59,073 bases of DNA from Phaseolibacter flectens ATCC 12775 (GTDB lineage: Bacteria; Pseudomonadota; Gammaproteobacteria; Enterobacterales; Enterobacteriaceae): assembly GCF_000518745.1 (NCBI RefSeq), contig NZ_JAEE01000001.1, forward strand, positions 1-59,073, written 5' to 3'. Below, in pieces: positions 44,613 through 54,572 of the stretch; position 1 is the stretch's first letter; the number at the start of each line of letters is the position of its first letter. The notes beneath the pieces were generated by a model. That model did no database searches, was not told the origin of the DNA, and was given only the letters and a program-made list of their open reading frames with translations. The position numbers and the translations under genes were made by a program.

Positions 44613-44987
44613 CTATGGGTTGCCGTTTTCCGAGCTGAATTCAGTGTCTGTGTAAGCTGTCGTCAGAGCAATACCCGCGCCTTTTAAACAACAGCCCGCC
44701 GCCAACTCATCCTCACGACTAATCAGCAAGCTATGCTGTTGTTGTAATTCCCTGATCCAACTTTCCACCTGAATTGCATTTAATAATTGCTGGATTTCTA
44801 GCAACCGTTGTTTGGCCTCGTTTTCATCGTTATCTTGTAGCTGCAAAACTACCAGCGGCTTATCGGTAGGCTGCCGCATCGGTTCAACCTGTTGCTTATC
44901 GTTATGTACAGAAGCCCACGAATAATAACCCGATAAACGGTGTATCACTAAATCAGCTAATTTATCCACGTTGATTCCTTTTCCCAT
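44613..44987 (-). CDS. yejG: YejG family protein
   Basis: 124 aa, resembling E. coli YejG (114 aa): the shared features are IVHRL-type N-terminus (LVIHRLSGYYSWA), a KVEP-like QQVEP and a C-terminal region with an AAxCxLK motif (ELAAGCCLKGAGIALT). Function is unknown; soluble, no signal. It converges on mepS with a 27-bp gap. Confidence 0.85.
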   Translation of the reverse strand: MGKGINVDKLADLVIHRLSGYYSWASVHNDKQQVEPMRQPTDKPLVVLQLQDNDENEAKQRLLEIQQLLNAIQVESWIRELQQQHSLLISREDELAAGCCLKGAGIALTTAYTDTEFSSENGNP

Positions 44988-45458
44988 CTAACCCGTTTCA
45001 CCCAATCAGTCAGACAGTGACGGGAAGACATTATTTTTTATAAAATTAATGTGTGTTATGAAAAATTTTTATAATTTAGTCTAGTTTAAATTAGCATTAA
45101 TTTTACATATTTTAAACATCATAATAAAAATAGTACAACGTTAACCACATTGCGCTGCAATACCTCTTCCCAGAGTCGCCATGGTCTGATTACTGGTAAA
45201 CACCTGTTCTCGCTTAATGTTTATCCAGACTAAGACCTTGAGCCTTATCATCACACAGACTCATCGATAAAATGAATATCACAACGAGGAAATGGCGGTA
45301 CTGAAACATATCAGCGAATGATCTCGGTGGGATAGAGGATGAAGAAGTTAAAGTCAGTGAAAAGTTAAACGCGGTCTCCTCAGCTTAGCGCAATACCGCG
45401 ATGTTCAACAAGTAGGATGATAAGCTGAGAGCAAAGACCGCCACCCAGCGTCAAGCAA
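44988..45458. other. Non-coding stretch between yejG and rsuA
   Basis: 470 bp with no supported gene. The part near 45040-45130 is very AT-rich and may include the yejG promoter. In E. coli bcr lies in this interval; no trace of it is seen here. Confidence 0.45.
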
Positions 45459-46193
45459 TCACCTGAGCTTAGCGTTTTTTTGTTTCAGTTCCTCAGGTAA
45501 ACCAATACAATCAATTTCCTGTGCCGTTAATGGACGATACTCCCCTGGTGCTAATTGTGGATCCAGTTGAATATCACCGATACGTTGCCGATGAAGGGCC
45601 ACAACATGGTTCCCCACTGCAGCGAACATCCGTTTAACCTGATGGTATCGTCCTTCACTCAGTGTGATAAGTACTTCCGTTGGCGAGAGTATTTCTAGGG
45701 TAGCCGGACGTGTTAACTCACTCTCTCCTTTCAACATAATCCCTTGACTGAATTGTTCAGCCACGTCAGATTGAATAGGATCAGCTAACGTAACCCGATA
45801 ACATTTTTCACAGTGATGGCGTGGCGACGTGATACGATGTGACCACTGACCATCATCGGTTAACACGACGAGGCCTGTAGTATCAATGTCCAAACGGCCA
45901 GCGGCATGTAATTGCCATGCCATCGTTTCTTCAATAAAATATAGGATTGTCGGGTGCTGTTCATCCTCAGTGGCACACACATAGCCTTCGGGTTTATTCA
46001 GCATAAAATAGCGTGGGCCGGTAATTTGGGTGAGAAGCTTTTCTCGATAACACACCTGCTGCTCCGGCGTCACTTTAAATGAAACACTGCGGATCACCTC
46101 GCCGTCGATAGTCACATGGTTGGCCCGTATTTCTCGTCCGGCAATGGCTCGGCTGATTTCAAGTTGCTGGGAAATAAATTTATCAAGTCGCAT
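45459..46193 (-). CDS. rsuA: 16S rRNA pseudouridine(516) synthase RsuA
   Basis: Modifies U516 of 16S rRNA during 30S assembly. About 244 aa from [11 protein letters not shown]. An N-terminal S4 RNA-binding domain (1-60) precedes the catalytic domain with the active Asp in [15 protein letters not shown] near residue 103, and the conserved [18 protein letters not shown] near 190. The frame opens at 46214 but the family start fits 46193. Confidence 0.95.
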   Translation of the reverse strand: MRLDKFISQQLEISRAIAGREIRANHVTIDGEVIRSVSFKVTPEQQVCYREKLLTQITGPRYFMLNKPEGYVCATEDEQHPTILYFIEETMAWQLHAAGRLDIDTTGLVVLTDDGQWSHRITSPRHHCEKCYRVTLADPIQSDVAEQFSQGIMLKGESELTRPATLEILSPTEVLITLSEGRYHQVKRMFAAVGNHVVALHRQRIGDIQLDPQLAPGEYRPLTAQEIDCIGLPEELKQKNAKLR

Positions 46194-46313
46194 AGTTAAC
46201 GCCTGCTGCAGCATAAAGAAAATGAATGAGGAGGGATTGCGCCCCTAAGCAATGGCTAGTATAACTCGATTCATCTTGTCCTGTCAGCGTCAGGTAAGCT
46301 TTTGGAACAGATC

Positions 46314-48077
46314 ATGTCCTATCAACTCCGTCCTTATCAACAACAAGCTGTCAATTCGGCCATTGATTACTTTAAACGGGAGTGCCGCCCTGCCGTGATT
46401 GTCCTCCCGACGGGTGCCGGTAAAAGTCTGGTTATCGCAGAATTAGCTCGACGAGCGAAAGGACGCGTGCTGATCCTTGCTCATGTCAAAGAACTGGTCG
46501 CACAAAACCATGAAAAATTTCAAACAATGGGGATGCAAGCGGATATATTCTCAGCCGGACTCGCTCGCAAACAGACTCAGAAAAAGGTTGTGTTTGGGAG
46601 TGTTCAATCCGTAGCCCGAAATTTAGCCAAATTCACTGATCCTTTTTCATTATTGATTATTGATGAGTGTCACCGTATTGCCGATGACAGGGATAGCCAA
46701 TACCAACACATCATTAAACACCTGGGTGCGATCAATCCTCAGTTAAAATTGTTGGGTCTGACGGCAACCCCTTTCCGATTAGGCAGCGGTTGGATCTATC
46801 AATATCATTACCATGGCATGGTCAGAGGTACAGCACAGTCCCCTTTTTATCAATGCATCTTTGAACTACCGTTACGTTTTATGATAAAGGAAGGCTATCT
46901 GACGCCTCCGCGACTGATTGATATGCCGGTAGTGCATTATAATTTTGCTAATTTGTCAGCCAATAAACAGGGACTGTTTACCGAATCTGAGGTGGATCGC
47001 AGCTTACAGCAACAACGGCGGATCACACCACGTATTATCAGTCAAATTATTGAGTTAAGTCAGCATCGACGGGGGGTAATGGTTTTCGCGGCCACAGTGC
47101 GTCATGCGGAAGAAATCCTTGATTTACTGCCAGCCAACAGCGCTCTGATTGCCGGAAAAACGCCAAGTGCAGAGCGGGACCGGATTTTACAGGCTTTCAA
47201 ACAGCAAAAACTGAAGTTTTTAGTGAATGTGGCAGTCCTGACCACTGGCTTTGACGCTCCCCATGTCGATGTCATTGCGATCTTACGCCCCACCGAATCT
47301 GTCAGTCTTTATCAGCAGATTGCGGGGCGAGGTTTGCGGTTATTCCCTGATAAAAAAGAGTGTCTGATCCTTGATTATGCAGGCAATCACTATGACCTAT
47401 TCAGACCTGAACCGGGAAGTCCACGCCCTGCGACAGGTTTGATCCCAGTTCAAGTGCATTGCCCCTTGTGTCAATTCGCCAATATTTTTTGGGGAAAAAC
47501 CAGTACCGATGGTCAAGTCATTGAGCATTATGGACGACGCTGTCAAGGGTTAATCCCCGATCGCGCCGAGCCTGAGCAATGCCAGTTTCGCTTCCGTTTT
47601 AAGATCTGTGAACATTGCGGCGCTGAAAACGACATTGCTGGAAGGATCTGCCTGCAATGTCAGCATCAATTAGTTGATCCTGACGATATGCTGAAAGCTG
47701 CATTACAACTTCGTCATGCGAAGGTGTTACGCTGTGCTGGCATGACGTTATTGGCGGGGTATGATCAGCACGGTCAATGGTTAAAAGTGACTTATCACGA
47801 TGAAGACGGGGCAGAAATCAGTGAGAAATACCGTCTTGCGACAGCCAAGCAGCGTCAACTGTTTACTTATCAGTTTCTGCGTCAGCACCAAGCGGCACCC
47901 GGTGTACCACTCACTTGGCAACAGGCAGAGGATCTGACTCGTTGCACCAACCTGCTACGTTATCCTGATTTTATTGTCGCGAGAAAACAACAACGCTTCT
48001 GGAAAATCAGTCATAAAATTTTCGACTATCACGGACGCTATCGCAAAGCCAATCAACACCTTAGCTTTAGCCAGTGA
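46314..48077 (+). CDS. radD: RadD (YejH) superfamily 2 helicase
   Basis: DNA-dependent ATPase that aids RecA-mediated strand exchange and double-strand break repair. About 587 aa. SF2 motifs are visible: Walker [12 protein letters not shown] near residue 32, DECH in [12 protein letters not shown] near 108, [10 protein letters not shown], and motif [13 protein letters not shown]. The C-terminal zinc region has paired cysteines ([21 protein letters not shown]). Confidence 0.95.
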   Translation: MSYQLRPYQQQAVNSAIDYFKRECRPAVIVLPTGAGKSLVIAELARRAKGRVLILAHVKELVAQNHEKFQTMGMQADIFSAGLARKQTQKKVVFGSVQSVARNLAKFTDPFSLLIIDECHRIADDRDSQYQHIIKHLGAINPQLKLLGLTATPFRLGSGWIYQYHYHGMVRGTAQSPFYQCIFELPLRFMIKEGYLTPPRLIDMPVVHYNFANLSANKQGLFTESEVDRSLQQQRRITPRIISQIIELSQHRRGVMVFAATVRHAEEILDLLPANSALIAGKTPSAERDRILQAFKQQKLKFLVNVAVLTTGFDAPHVDVIAILRPTESVSLYQQIAGRGLRLFPDKKECLILDYAGNHYDLFRPEPGSPRPATGLIPVQVHCPLCQFANIFWGKTSTDGQVIEHYGRRCQGLIPDRAEPEQCQFRFRFKICEHCGAENDIAGRICLQCQHQLVDPDDMLKAALQLRHAKVLRCAGMTLLAGYDQHGQWLKVTYHDEDGAEISEKYRLATAKQRQLFTYQFLRQHQAAPGVPLTWQQAEDLTRCTNLLRYPDFIVARKQQRFWKISHKIFDYHGRYRKANQHLSFSQ

Positions 48078-48113
48078 GGGCCCACAACTTAACACTGCCA
48101 ACGCCGTTTTTAT

Positions 48114-48142
48114 TTGCCGCGAACACGATAAAACGCTATAAT
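48114..48142 (+). promoter_or_regulatory. Strong sigma-70 promoter of rplY
   Basis: TTGCCG at 48114-48119, a 17-bp spacer and a perfect TATAAT at 48137-48142 are followed by a GC-rich discriminator (GCCGCGCG), which is typical of growth-rate and stringently controlled ribosomal promoters. Confidence 0.8.
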
Positions 48143-48230
48143 GCCGCGCGCTATTGCATGTGTAATAGTTTTGGTTTCCCATTCTGTTGCTGGGTCGCCT
48201 GTAACAGAAATTATTTAAAAGAGAATGTCA

Positions 48231-48512
48231 ATGTTAACAATTAAAGCTGAAGTACGTAAAGAGCAGGGTAAGGGTGCGAGCCGCCGCCTGCGCCATGCCA
48301 GACAGTTCCCTGCGATTGTCTATGGTGGAAATGAAGCTGCGGTTTCTATCACCTTGGATCATGATGAAGTCATGAACATGCACGATAAACCAGGATTCTT
48401 TGATGTACTGGCGATTGAAATTGATGGTAAAAGCACGCAAGTGAAAGTACAGGCGATCCAACGTCACCCGTACAAACCCAAAATTCAACATATCGACTTT
48501 TTACGCGTCTAG
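48231..48512 (+). CDS. rplY: 50S ribosomal protein L25
   Basis: 5S rRNA-binding ribosomal protein, short form of 93 aa (E. coli 94). The N-terminus [20 protein letters not shown] and the C-terminus [17 protein letters not shown] are those of the family. Two in-frame starts (48225 and 48231) exist; the second matches E. coli and has a better-spaced GAGA site. The short form lacks the CTC domain. Confidence 0.97.
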   Translation: MLTIKAEVRKEQGKGASRRLRHARQFPAIVYGGNEAAVSITLDHDEVMNMHDKPGFFDVLAIEIDGKSTQVKVQAIQRHPYKPKIQHIDFLRV

Positions 48513-48558
48513 TTCCATTATACGCGCAATGCCTGATCCCTTCGATCAGTCAAGTCTC

Positions 48559-48590
48559 AAGTCGTCCTCCGCAGAGGGCGACTTTTTTTG
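48559..48590 (+). terminator. Rho-independent terminator of rplY
   Basis: A 10-11 bp stem (AAGTCG-CCTC / GAGG-CGACTT, one T-G opposition) with a CGCA loop is followed by a run of T. Confidence 0.88.
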
Positions 48591-48658
48591 CTTTTCCACC
48601 CCATGGTTCCATGAAGGGTGATTGTTCATCATCACTCCCCCCTCATGTCACTCGCGAT

Positions 48659-49663
48659 TCAGTGATTGCCTTCACGCCGTTGCAGCTGATCTCGCAGATT
48701 TGGGGGTAACCCTTTGATAGTCAGGGTATCGGTTGCCGCGTCCCAGAAAATACGCTCACTCAATAAGGCTGCGTCAAAATTGATGGTGATGCCCCCACCA
48801 CTCCCAGAAAATCGAGTAAGTTGACGCAACGTACTGCGATCGGCAGGAAAACTGTCCTCTAATTGATAACCTTGTTCACGACTAAAATCGGCAAAGTTTT
48901 GCCCCGCAATTGACGGTAGCTCCCCAGATAACTCGGCAACCGCGATCTCTTCGCCTGCTTGCAATTGCTGTTGACAAAAGCTGTAAACCTGTTCGCGATA
49001 TTGCTGGCGCTGTTGTTTATCCATGTCGCCTTGTTGACAATAATCATTGACGGCCTGAAGTAGGCTAAGATTCTGTGCTTTGGTATCAAGGCCGGCCAAT
49101 GCACCAAGAAAATCCATAAAAAAATCCGCAACTTTACGTCCCACTCTTCCTTTTAAAAAACTCAGATAACGTTGCGATTCAGGTTGCGTTTCCCATTCTG
49201 TAAGATCAACCCTAGCGACAATATCGGCATGGTTAATATCAAGATAGTGGGTTGCATCAATATCGAGGGCATCATTGATCCTGCTGCTCGTTTGACTATC
49301 GAGTACAGCGATCAATAAATATTCGACCGCTAAGTAGCGATAATGGGCAAAGAGCACAACACCATCTGCGGCGAAAGGATATTTGGCTAATTCATCGCGT
49401 AATCGTCCAGTGGCACTGCGACTGAATGCCAGAAAATCCTGTTGCCCCTGCCGAGACAATCGCAAACTCTCAGCCAATTCACTCTCCGGTGAAAAAAGCC
49501 CATAAGCTTTATTTCTCGCACTGTAAATACCGTGCAGCTCATCGAGCATTTGGGTCACCGCGGCCGTCGGTTGCAGTAATGAATTTCGTAAGACCATTTC
49601 CAGATTGTCATCATTCTGTTTACGCAACTGATGTACGACGATCTGATCGATATGCAGACTCAT
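48659..49663 (-). CDS. yejK: Nucleoid-associated protein YejK (NdpA)
   Basis: 334 aa (E. coli 335), cytosolic and nucleoid-associated; E. coli YejK interacts with topoisomerases and is abundant on the nucleoid. The N-terminus [20 protein letters not shown] and the central [24 protein letters not shown] match the family. Divergent from yejL, as in E. coli. Confidence 0.95.
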   Translation of the reverse strand: MSLHIDQIVVHQLRKQNDDNLEMVLRNSLLQPTAAVTQMLDELHGIYSARNKAYGLFSPESELAESLRLSRQGQQDFLAFSRSATGRLRDELAKYPFAADGVVLFAHYRYLAVEYLLIAVLDSQTSSRINDALDIDATHYLDINHADIVARVDLTEWETQPESQRYLSFLKGRVGRKVADFFMDFLGALAGLDTKAQNLSLLQAVNDYCQQGDMDKQQRQQYREQVYSFCQQQLQAGEEIAVAELSGELPSIAGQNFADFSREQGYQLEDSFPADRSTLRQLTRFSGSGGGITINFDAALLSERIFWDAATDTLTIKGLPPNLRDQLQRREGNH

Positions 49664-49902
49664 GCTTTTTCCTCTTGCAAATTATCTCTGTATTCAACCA
49701 TTGCTGAGTACAGCATGCAATGATAATCAACAACACGGCACAGATGACGGCTTGACCGCGTTGGTTTTATCCCCCCCCTCCGCGTCAATAAGGCACGCTT
49801 GAGGCAGGACAACATTGATAAAAGGATTTCAGGATAAAAATGCAGAAATTGCTCAAAATTTGCAGTAGAATAGCCGTCTTTTGATAAGATAAGAATATAA
49901 CT

Positions 49903-50115
49903 ATGCCTCAGTCTTCTCGTTACAGTGATGAACGTGTTGAACAATTGCTTACTGATTTAGCGGCAATACTCGAACAACACAAAGCGCCAACAGACTTAGC
50001 CTTAATGGTACTGGGCAACATGGTCACTAATTTACTGAATAACAGTGTCTCTCCCGCTCAACGCCCTTTATTGGTTCAATCTTTTACCCGAGCATTGAGC
50101 GCCTCTATCAAATAG
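49903..50115 (+). CDS. yejL: YejL family small protein
   Basis: 70 aa (E. coli YejL 75). The family motif [33 protein letters not shown] opens the protein. Function unknown; a dimeric helical fold is known for the family. It lies 29 bp upstream of yejM and is likely co-transcribed. Confidence 0.93.
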   Translation: MPQSSRYSDERVEQLLTDLAAILEQHKAPTDLALMVLGNMVTNLLNNSVSPAQRPLLVQSFTRALSASIK

Positions 50116-50144
50116 GACAAGATTAATTAATCACTTAATTGCTT

Positions 50145-51923
50145 ATGACCAATAACCAGCAGCCGTCACACTCCCACAAATTATCCAGCCTGATCAGCTG
50201 GGGGCATTGGTTTGCCTTTTTTAATATTATTTTGGCTCTGATCGCCGGCGGGCGTTACCTTTTCATTACCGATTGGCCAGGTTCGCTAACAGGCCGCATT
50301 TATGCTTATTGTAATTGGCTTGGTCATTTCAGCTTTCTGGTCTTTGTCGCTTATTTGCTGCTACTATTCCCGCTCACTTTTATTATTCGATCAGAACGTT
50401 TACTCAAGGTCATTGCCGCGATTATCGCCACAGCGGGCCTCACGTTACTGATTATTGATAGTGAAGTATTTAAACTGTTTCACTTACACATTAATACAAC
50501 CGTCTGGCAACTGATTATCAACCCGGCGCTAAGTGAAAAAACAAGAGATTGGCAAATTATTTTTATTGGCATGCCATTAATTTTCCTTATCGAAATACTG
50601 CTTGCCTCCTGGAGTTGGCAAAAATTACGTAGCTTTGACCGGCGTCGTCGTTATGCAAAACCCATCGTAGGTCTGTTTATTGTGACCTTTTTCACCACCC
50701 ATATTTTGTATATCTGGGCAGATGCAAATTTTTATCGCCCGATCACCATGCAACGAGAAAATCTGCCGCTTTCATACCCAATGACAGCGCGACGTTTTCT
50801 GGAAAAACATGGTTTACTGGATCATCAAGATTATCAACGGCGGCTTGTGCAATTTGGACGCCCTGATGCACAATCGATCACTTATCCCCTTGGCGAAATT
50901 GAATACAGAAACCAGCAAACCCATTATAATCTGTTGTTTGTCACATTAGGCGCAGCTAACCCGCTAAAATTAGCCCAAGATCTGCCTGCTTTACAACAGT
51001 TTGCGGATCGTAATGCACAATTTACCCAGCACTTTAGTTCAGGATTGGACAGTAATTCAGGGCTCTTTAGCCTATTTTATGGCATCTCCACCAGTTATTT
51101 AAATAGTATCATGGCATCCAGTGTGCCTTCTGCCCTGCTCAATACTCTGACCAATCAGCAATATCAGTTTGGATTATTTTCATCGACGGGGTTTAAACCT
51201 CCTTTATATCGTCAGGCTTTACTGGCTGACTTCACGTTGCAACCGCCTCACACACAAAGTGATACACAAACAGTACAACAGTGGCAAAACTGGCTTACTG
51301 CCACCGAGAAAACCAAGACAGCAGATGAACATTGGTTTAGTTGGATTGATCTACCTGGCATTAAACGAACGGGGGATACGGTTCAACAACGGTCAGAGAC
51401 CTATCAAACAACAGCATACGAAACCAACCAGCAAATTGAACAGATACTGACGACATTGCAGCAGCAGCAGTTGCTCGAACGAACTGTTGTTGTCGTGACG
51501 GCAGCCCATGCCGCCGCCATAACGTCCCCAAGTAACATAACAGAACGTTATAGACAATTTATGCATGTTCCCTTGGTTATTCACTGGCCCAATACACCCG
51601 CGCAAAAAATTGAGACGTTAACCAGCCACAATGACATTATGGCCACGTTAATGCAGAGATTGTTGTTGGTCACGACCTCGGCTGAAAATTACTCTCAGGG
51701 TCATGATTTATTCAGCATCGACCGCGATCCAAAACAGACTTGGATCACTAGCAGTATTGATAATAAATTAGTGATTACCACCCCCAGTCTCACCTTGTTA
51801 CTGGATAACAACGGCCATTTATCTACTTACCAAAGTAGCGGTAAAAAGCTGGCCGAAGGCCATGACCAATTTGGCCTGTTATTGCAAGTTTTGACTGAAG
51901 AGCGGCGTTTTTGGGCTAATTGA
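50145..51923 (+). CDS. yejM: YejM/PbgA/LapC inner-membrane LPS regulator
   Basis: Senses LPS in the inner membrane and restrains LapB-FtsH proteolysis of LpxC, so setting LPS synthesis. About 592 aa (E. coli 586). Five N-terminal membrane segments lie within about residues 15-190, then the linker FYRPITMQRENLPLSYPMTA near 205 known to bind lipid A, then a periplasmic sulfatase-like domain. I start at the ATG at 50145; the frame also has a TTG at 50139. Confidence 0.95.
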   Translation: MTNNQQPSHSHKLSSLISWGHWFAFFNIILALIAGGRYLFITDWPGSLTGRIYAYCNWLGHFSFLVFVAYLLLLFPLTFIIRSERLLKVIAAIIATAGLTLLIIDSEVFKLFHLHINTTVWQLIINPALSEKTRDWQIIFIGMPLIFLIEILLASWSWQKLRSFDRRRRYAKPIVGLFIVTFFTTHILYIWADANFYRPITMQRENLPLSYPMTARRFLEKHGLLDHQDYQRRLVQFGRPDAQSITYPLGEIEYRNQQTHYNLLFVTLGAANPLKLAQDLPALQQFADRNAQFTQHFSSGLDSNSGLFSLFYGISTSYLNSIMASSVPSALLNTLTNQQYQFGLFSSTGFKPPLYRQALLADFTLQPPHTQSDTQTVQQWQNWLTATEKTKTADEHWFSWIDLPGIKRTGDTVQQRSETYQTTAYETNQQIEQILTTLQQQQLLERTVVVVTAAHAAAITSPSNITERYRQFMHVPLVIHWPNTPAQKIETLTSHNDIMATLMQRLLLVTTSAENYSQGHDLFSIDRDPKQTWITSSIDNKLVITTPSLTLLLDNNGHLSTYQSSGKKLAEGHDQFGLLLQVLTEERRFWAN

Positions 51924-51994
51924 CTATAAATAAGGCAATCAGTCACCTGACATCTTGCTTTTAGCCAAATAATCCGTACTATACCCCTATCGTT

Positions 51995-52071
51995 CGGCAC
52001 GTAGCGCAGCCTGGTAGCGCACTGTCATGGGGTGTCAGGGGTCGGAGGTTCAAATCCTCTCGTGCCGACCA
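51995..52071 (+). tRNA. proL: tRNA-Pro(GGG)
   Basis: A 77-nt cloverleaf with encoded CCA. The acceptor stem is CGGCACG/CGTGCCG, the D-loop AGCGCAGCCTGGTAGCGC, the anticodon GGG at 52029-52031 and the T-loop GGTTCAAATCC. It differs from E. coli proL by very few bases and occupies the same place after yejM. Its 3' end marks the boundary of the island. Confidence 0.97.
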
Positions 52072-52087
52072 AAATTCCCTTTAGAAA

Positions 52088-52117
52088 GCAGCCACTTATG
52101 GCTGCCTTCTTGTTTTC
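52088..52117 (+). terminator. Terminator after tRNA-Pro
   Basis: GCAGCCA/TGGCTGC stem with a CTTA loop followed by a T-rich tract, 17 bp after the tRNA. Confidence 0.75.
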
Positions 52118-52185
52118 GCACATTCCATCAGTGTAAAACTAGTGTAAAACCTAGTCCCCCCAATTTGACACACCGCATAATCTGA

Positions 52186-52340
52186 GTAGGTGCTGAACAC
52201 ACCTCAAGTAGCGGAATCCGCGCCCGACAGCATTTGCGGTTTTTTTACGCCCAAAAATTATGGTCGGGTTGCGTGTAATCCGAAAAACAGCCTTAGGCTA
52301 AGGATGCAGGCCGTCTACTTGCGGTGTTCAAGTACCTGAC
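52186..52340 (+). ncRNA. c4-type antisense RNA region of P4-like satellite phages
   Basis: The segment resembles the c4 RNA/Ash-Icd leader found in P4-like prophages of enterics. It has consistent long-range pairings: CAAGTAG (52205-52211) with CTACTTG (52315-52321), CCCGAC (52223-52228) with GTCGGG (52263-52268), and a local CCTTA/TAAGG hairpin near 52291-52303. In P1/P4-type phages this RNA controls translation of an anti-repressor-like gene and immunity. I recognise it from memory of such loci; a covariance search would settle it. Confidence 0.5.
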
Positions 52341-52390
52341 CACCCACACTGAACATGTGGAAATTGAACAATCAAGTAGGACAATAAAAA

Positions 52391-52510
52391 ATGAGAAATA
52401 TCGACGATCAGACCACAAGCTTCATCATGAGTCGTCTCGTCAAGCTATATCTCGCTCAAGTTTTTATTTCTCAGTTATTTCACTTTCAATATCAAAAACG
52501 TACATCATAA
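52391..52510 (+). CDS. Small ORF after the c4-like RNA, possible prophage remnant
   Basis: 39 codons starting MRNIDDQTTSFIMSRLVKLY, with AGGA about 9 nt before the ATG. P4-like elements carry small proteins at this place. An overlapping frame from about 52324 (MFKYLTTHTEHVEIEQ) continues directly from the RNA and resembles the start of Ash/Icd-like ORFs; both seem too short to be full proteins. Function is not assigned. Confidence 0.3.
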   Translation: MRNIDDQTTSFIMSRLVKLYLAQVFISQLFHFQYQKRTS

Positions 52511-52607
52511 AATGATTTACGTTGCCAAAGCGACCCTACCAATACGAAAAAGCATTGCAACTGCTGAAAGTCAGCCGTAGAATTTTCGTCAACGCGTCAA
52601 GCCGTAA

Positions 52608-53000
52608 TCAGGCATTAAATTTGTTTAGCGTTAATTTTAATTCATTATTTTCTTTAGAGATGACGAGATATCTATCACCACCATAGAATGCATCTCCAGT
52701 CATTATCGTGGAAGCTCTATGATAAATTAATTTCGAATCTGGATATATTTTTATTGGACTGACATCTGGTGGCATCAAATAATCTTGGAATACGAAACAC
52801 TCAAATACAATTCGATTTCTAATCCCAAAATAAAGCGCTTTATATGACTCATCTTATGAACCAATCCAAGGTATCCAAATGCTTTTAATTAAATTCTGTT
52901 TACTCTGTATAACAAACTCTTCCGCCGTCTCCCCATTATCAACGGATACAGCATAATTTGTAAGATTATTGATTGATAAAATATTCGTGACTTGTGCCAT
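52608..53000 (-). pseudogene. Unknown protein gene with an internal stop codon
   Basis: One frame runs 130 codons from ATG at 53000 to TGA at 52608, interrupted only by TAA at 52854-52856 (codon 49). Upstream it reads MAQVTNILSINNLTNYAVSV, downstream FGIRNRIVFECFVFQDYLMP. The coding character on both sides of the stop, with no frame change, indicates a nonsense mutation in a once-intact gene. The start has AAGGGT-like Shine-Dalgarno spacing. I do not recognise the family; no signal peptide. Confidence 0.6.
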
Positions 53001-53093
53001 ATTATACCCTTCTCATTATAATTAGATAAAACATGAGTGATATAAATAATATTAGTGCGCTAAGTAATCTCTTTTATATAAATTAACAAATAA

Positions 53094-53291
53094 TTAAATG
53101 TATAACTTATGTCTCAGACACCAAACAATGCCTGCATCCTTAAGATAAAAAAGACACCACCATGGTGTGAGAAACGGTTTAAAATGATCAATCTTTCTTA
53201 CATTGAGATATATTCTGTTGAGAATCCTAGACTTCCGTCCTGCATATGAACCTTGTGATAAAGCGTCCCCGTTATTCAGCAAGCGAACCAC
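53094..53291 (-). pseudogene. Short frame, possible gene fragment
   Basis: 65 codons (MVRLLNNGDALSQGSYAG ... RHKLYI) in AT-rich DNA. No family recognised and coding status uncertain. It follows directly after the 53301-53441 fragment on the same strand. Confidence 0.2.
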
Positions 53292-53300
53292 CGTAACAGT

Positions 53301-53441
53301 TTACCCATGCCGATTTGGTTTTCTGATCCACGCAATTTCGACAGATGTAATAGTTTCATCGGGCACCGTTTCTGGATGAATACTTACCCCGTAGTCACCG
53401 TCCAGTTCAATTTTTCTGCTGTTTCTTGAATCGCTTGGCAT
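53301..53441 (-). pseudogene. Fragment resembling the C-terminus of a small soluble protein
   Basis: 46 codons ending IAWIRKPNRHG, with the body KIELDGDYGVSIHPETVPDE. The composition looks like the end of a real small protein such as an immunity-type protein, but I cannot name the family. The frame lacks a convincing ribosome site, so it is probably a truncated leftover. Confidence 0.3.
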
Positions 53442-53805
53442 TGGATAATTATACCGTTATCAATGAAGTCAAATCACTGAGTATATCAATATGAATCAGT
53501 CCGTTAAAATGATTCAATACAGGCAATCACCTAATCTAGTGTTTTCGTCTCAGTTACCGCGAGGTGAAAATTTATTTTGTGAACCACATTACATGATCAC
53601 ACCGTGTGATTTGCTATTTAATCATGCATTCGTTATATTATGACGAGAAGTTAAACAGCCCATCAAGTGTAATGGGCTTATTATATATTTTTCACTGTAC
53701 ATATTAAAATAGTATCGGCTAGCTTGCTAATACACAGTGAATATGAAAACAAATCAATTTATGGTAAGTTTATTGGTCGATTACATTACTTGAAAAATAG
53801 ACTAC

Positions 53806-54372
53806 TTAAATTTTATCATTAATGATTTGTTTTATGCGAAAGTTGCGATCACTAAAAAAAAGAGGATCTGTTTTTTCAGCAAGCACACCAGAAATGAGTG
53901 CTTTTGGTGAATATTTACCCTTAGAATTTTCAACAATATAAGAAACGGGAACCTGTATCCTCCCGACGCCTGCACTAATTTGTGTCTCTAACGTTGTGGC
54001 CCAAACCACTCGAGTGATCCCTGCCCAAATGATTGCTGACATACACATTGGACATGGCTCTGCTGTTGAATACAAAATGACGTTATCCCAGCCTTTATCA
54101 CCATACTGTGAATAATAATTTTGAATCGCAGAGACCTCACCATGCAAGGTGGGATCAGTATCAAAATCAACGCCTTTTGCTAAAATTTTCTTTGTTGTAT
54201 AATCAACGATGATGGCAGCAAACAATCCCTGAGAATAAGGTTCTAATAAGTTCAACGCTTTTTGCATAAAATACTCATGCATTTTTCGTTCATACTCATT
54301 AAGATCGGTTGCTTTTTTCACCATACTATCAACAGTCATCTCTGAATTAATCTCTTGCTTTATTGTGCACAT
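53806..54372 (-). CDS. Nucleoside deaminase (CMP/dCMP-type zinc deaminase family)
   Basis: About 188 aa from the second ATG (54372), which has GAGGG at good spacing; the first ATG at 54378 is too close. The zinc site is complete: His-Gly-Glu in TLHGEVSAIQNY near residue 81 and PCPMCMSAIIWAG near 110. This layout is that of guanine deaminase/tRNA adenosine deaminase-like and other purine deaminases (TadA/GuaD group). Likely cytosolic, as there is no signal peptide. It lies downstream of the toxin-like genes on the same strand, in AT-rich DNA, so it probably came with the island. The substrate is unknown. Confidence 0.85.
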   Translation of the reverse strand: MCTIKQEINSEMTVDSMVKKATDLNEYERKMHEYFMQKALNLLEPYSQGLFAAIIVDYTTKKILAKGVDFDTDPTLHGEVSAIQNYYSQYGDKGWDNVILYSTAEPCPMCMSAIIWAGITRVVWATTLETQISAGVGRIQVPVSYIVENSKGKYSPKALISGVLAEKTDPLFFSDRNFRIKQIINDKI

Positions 54373-54572
54373 AATCATTCCCTCTTAGTTAATGTTAATC
54401 AATTAAGTTTATTGTCACTCAATGTCTATATTAAAATCTGATTTAAGATCCAAACCAATACGCATTAGGCTTCATCTATAATTTATAATAAGATGTTGTC
54501 TCAACTGTCATAAAAAAGTTTTTATTCATTAATAGGGTAATATTAAATCAACAGTAATAGTTATGACTTGCA

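Noticed and set aside
51169..51450. Plus-strand ORF inside yejM
   Set aside because: It is a frame shadow of the intact yejM gene.
52072..53805. Integrase or transposase gene next to tRNA-Pro
   Set aside because: No frame long enough and no catalytic motif was seen, so only a remnant of a mobile element is claimed.
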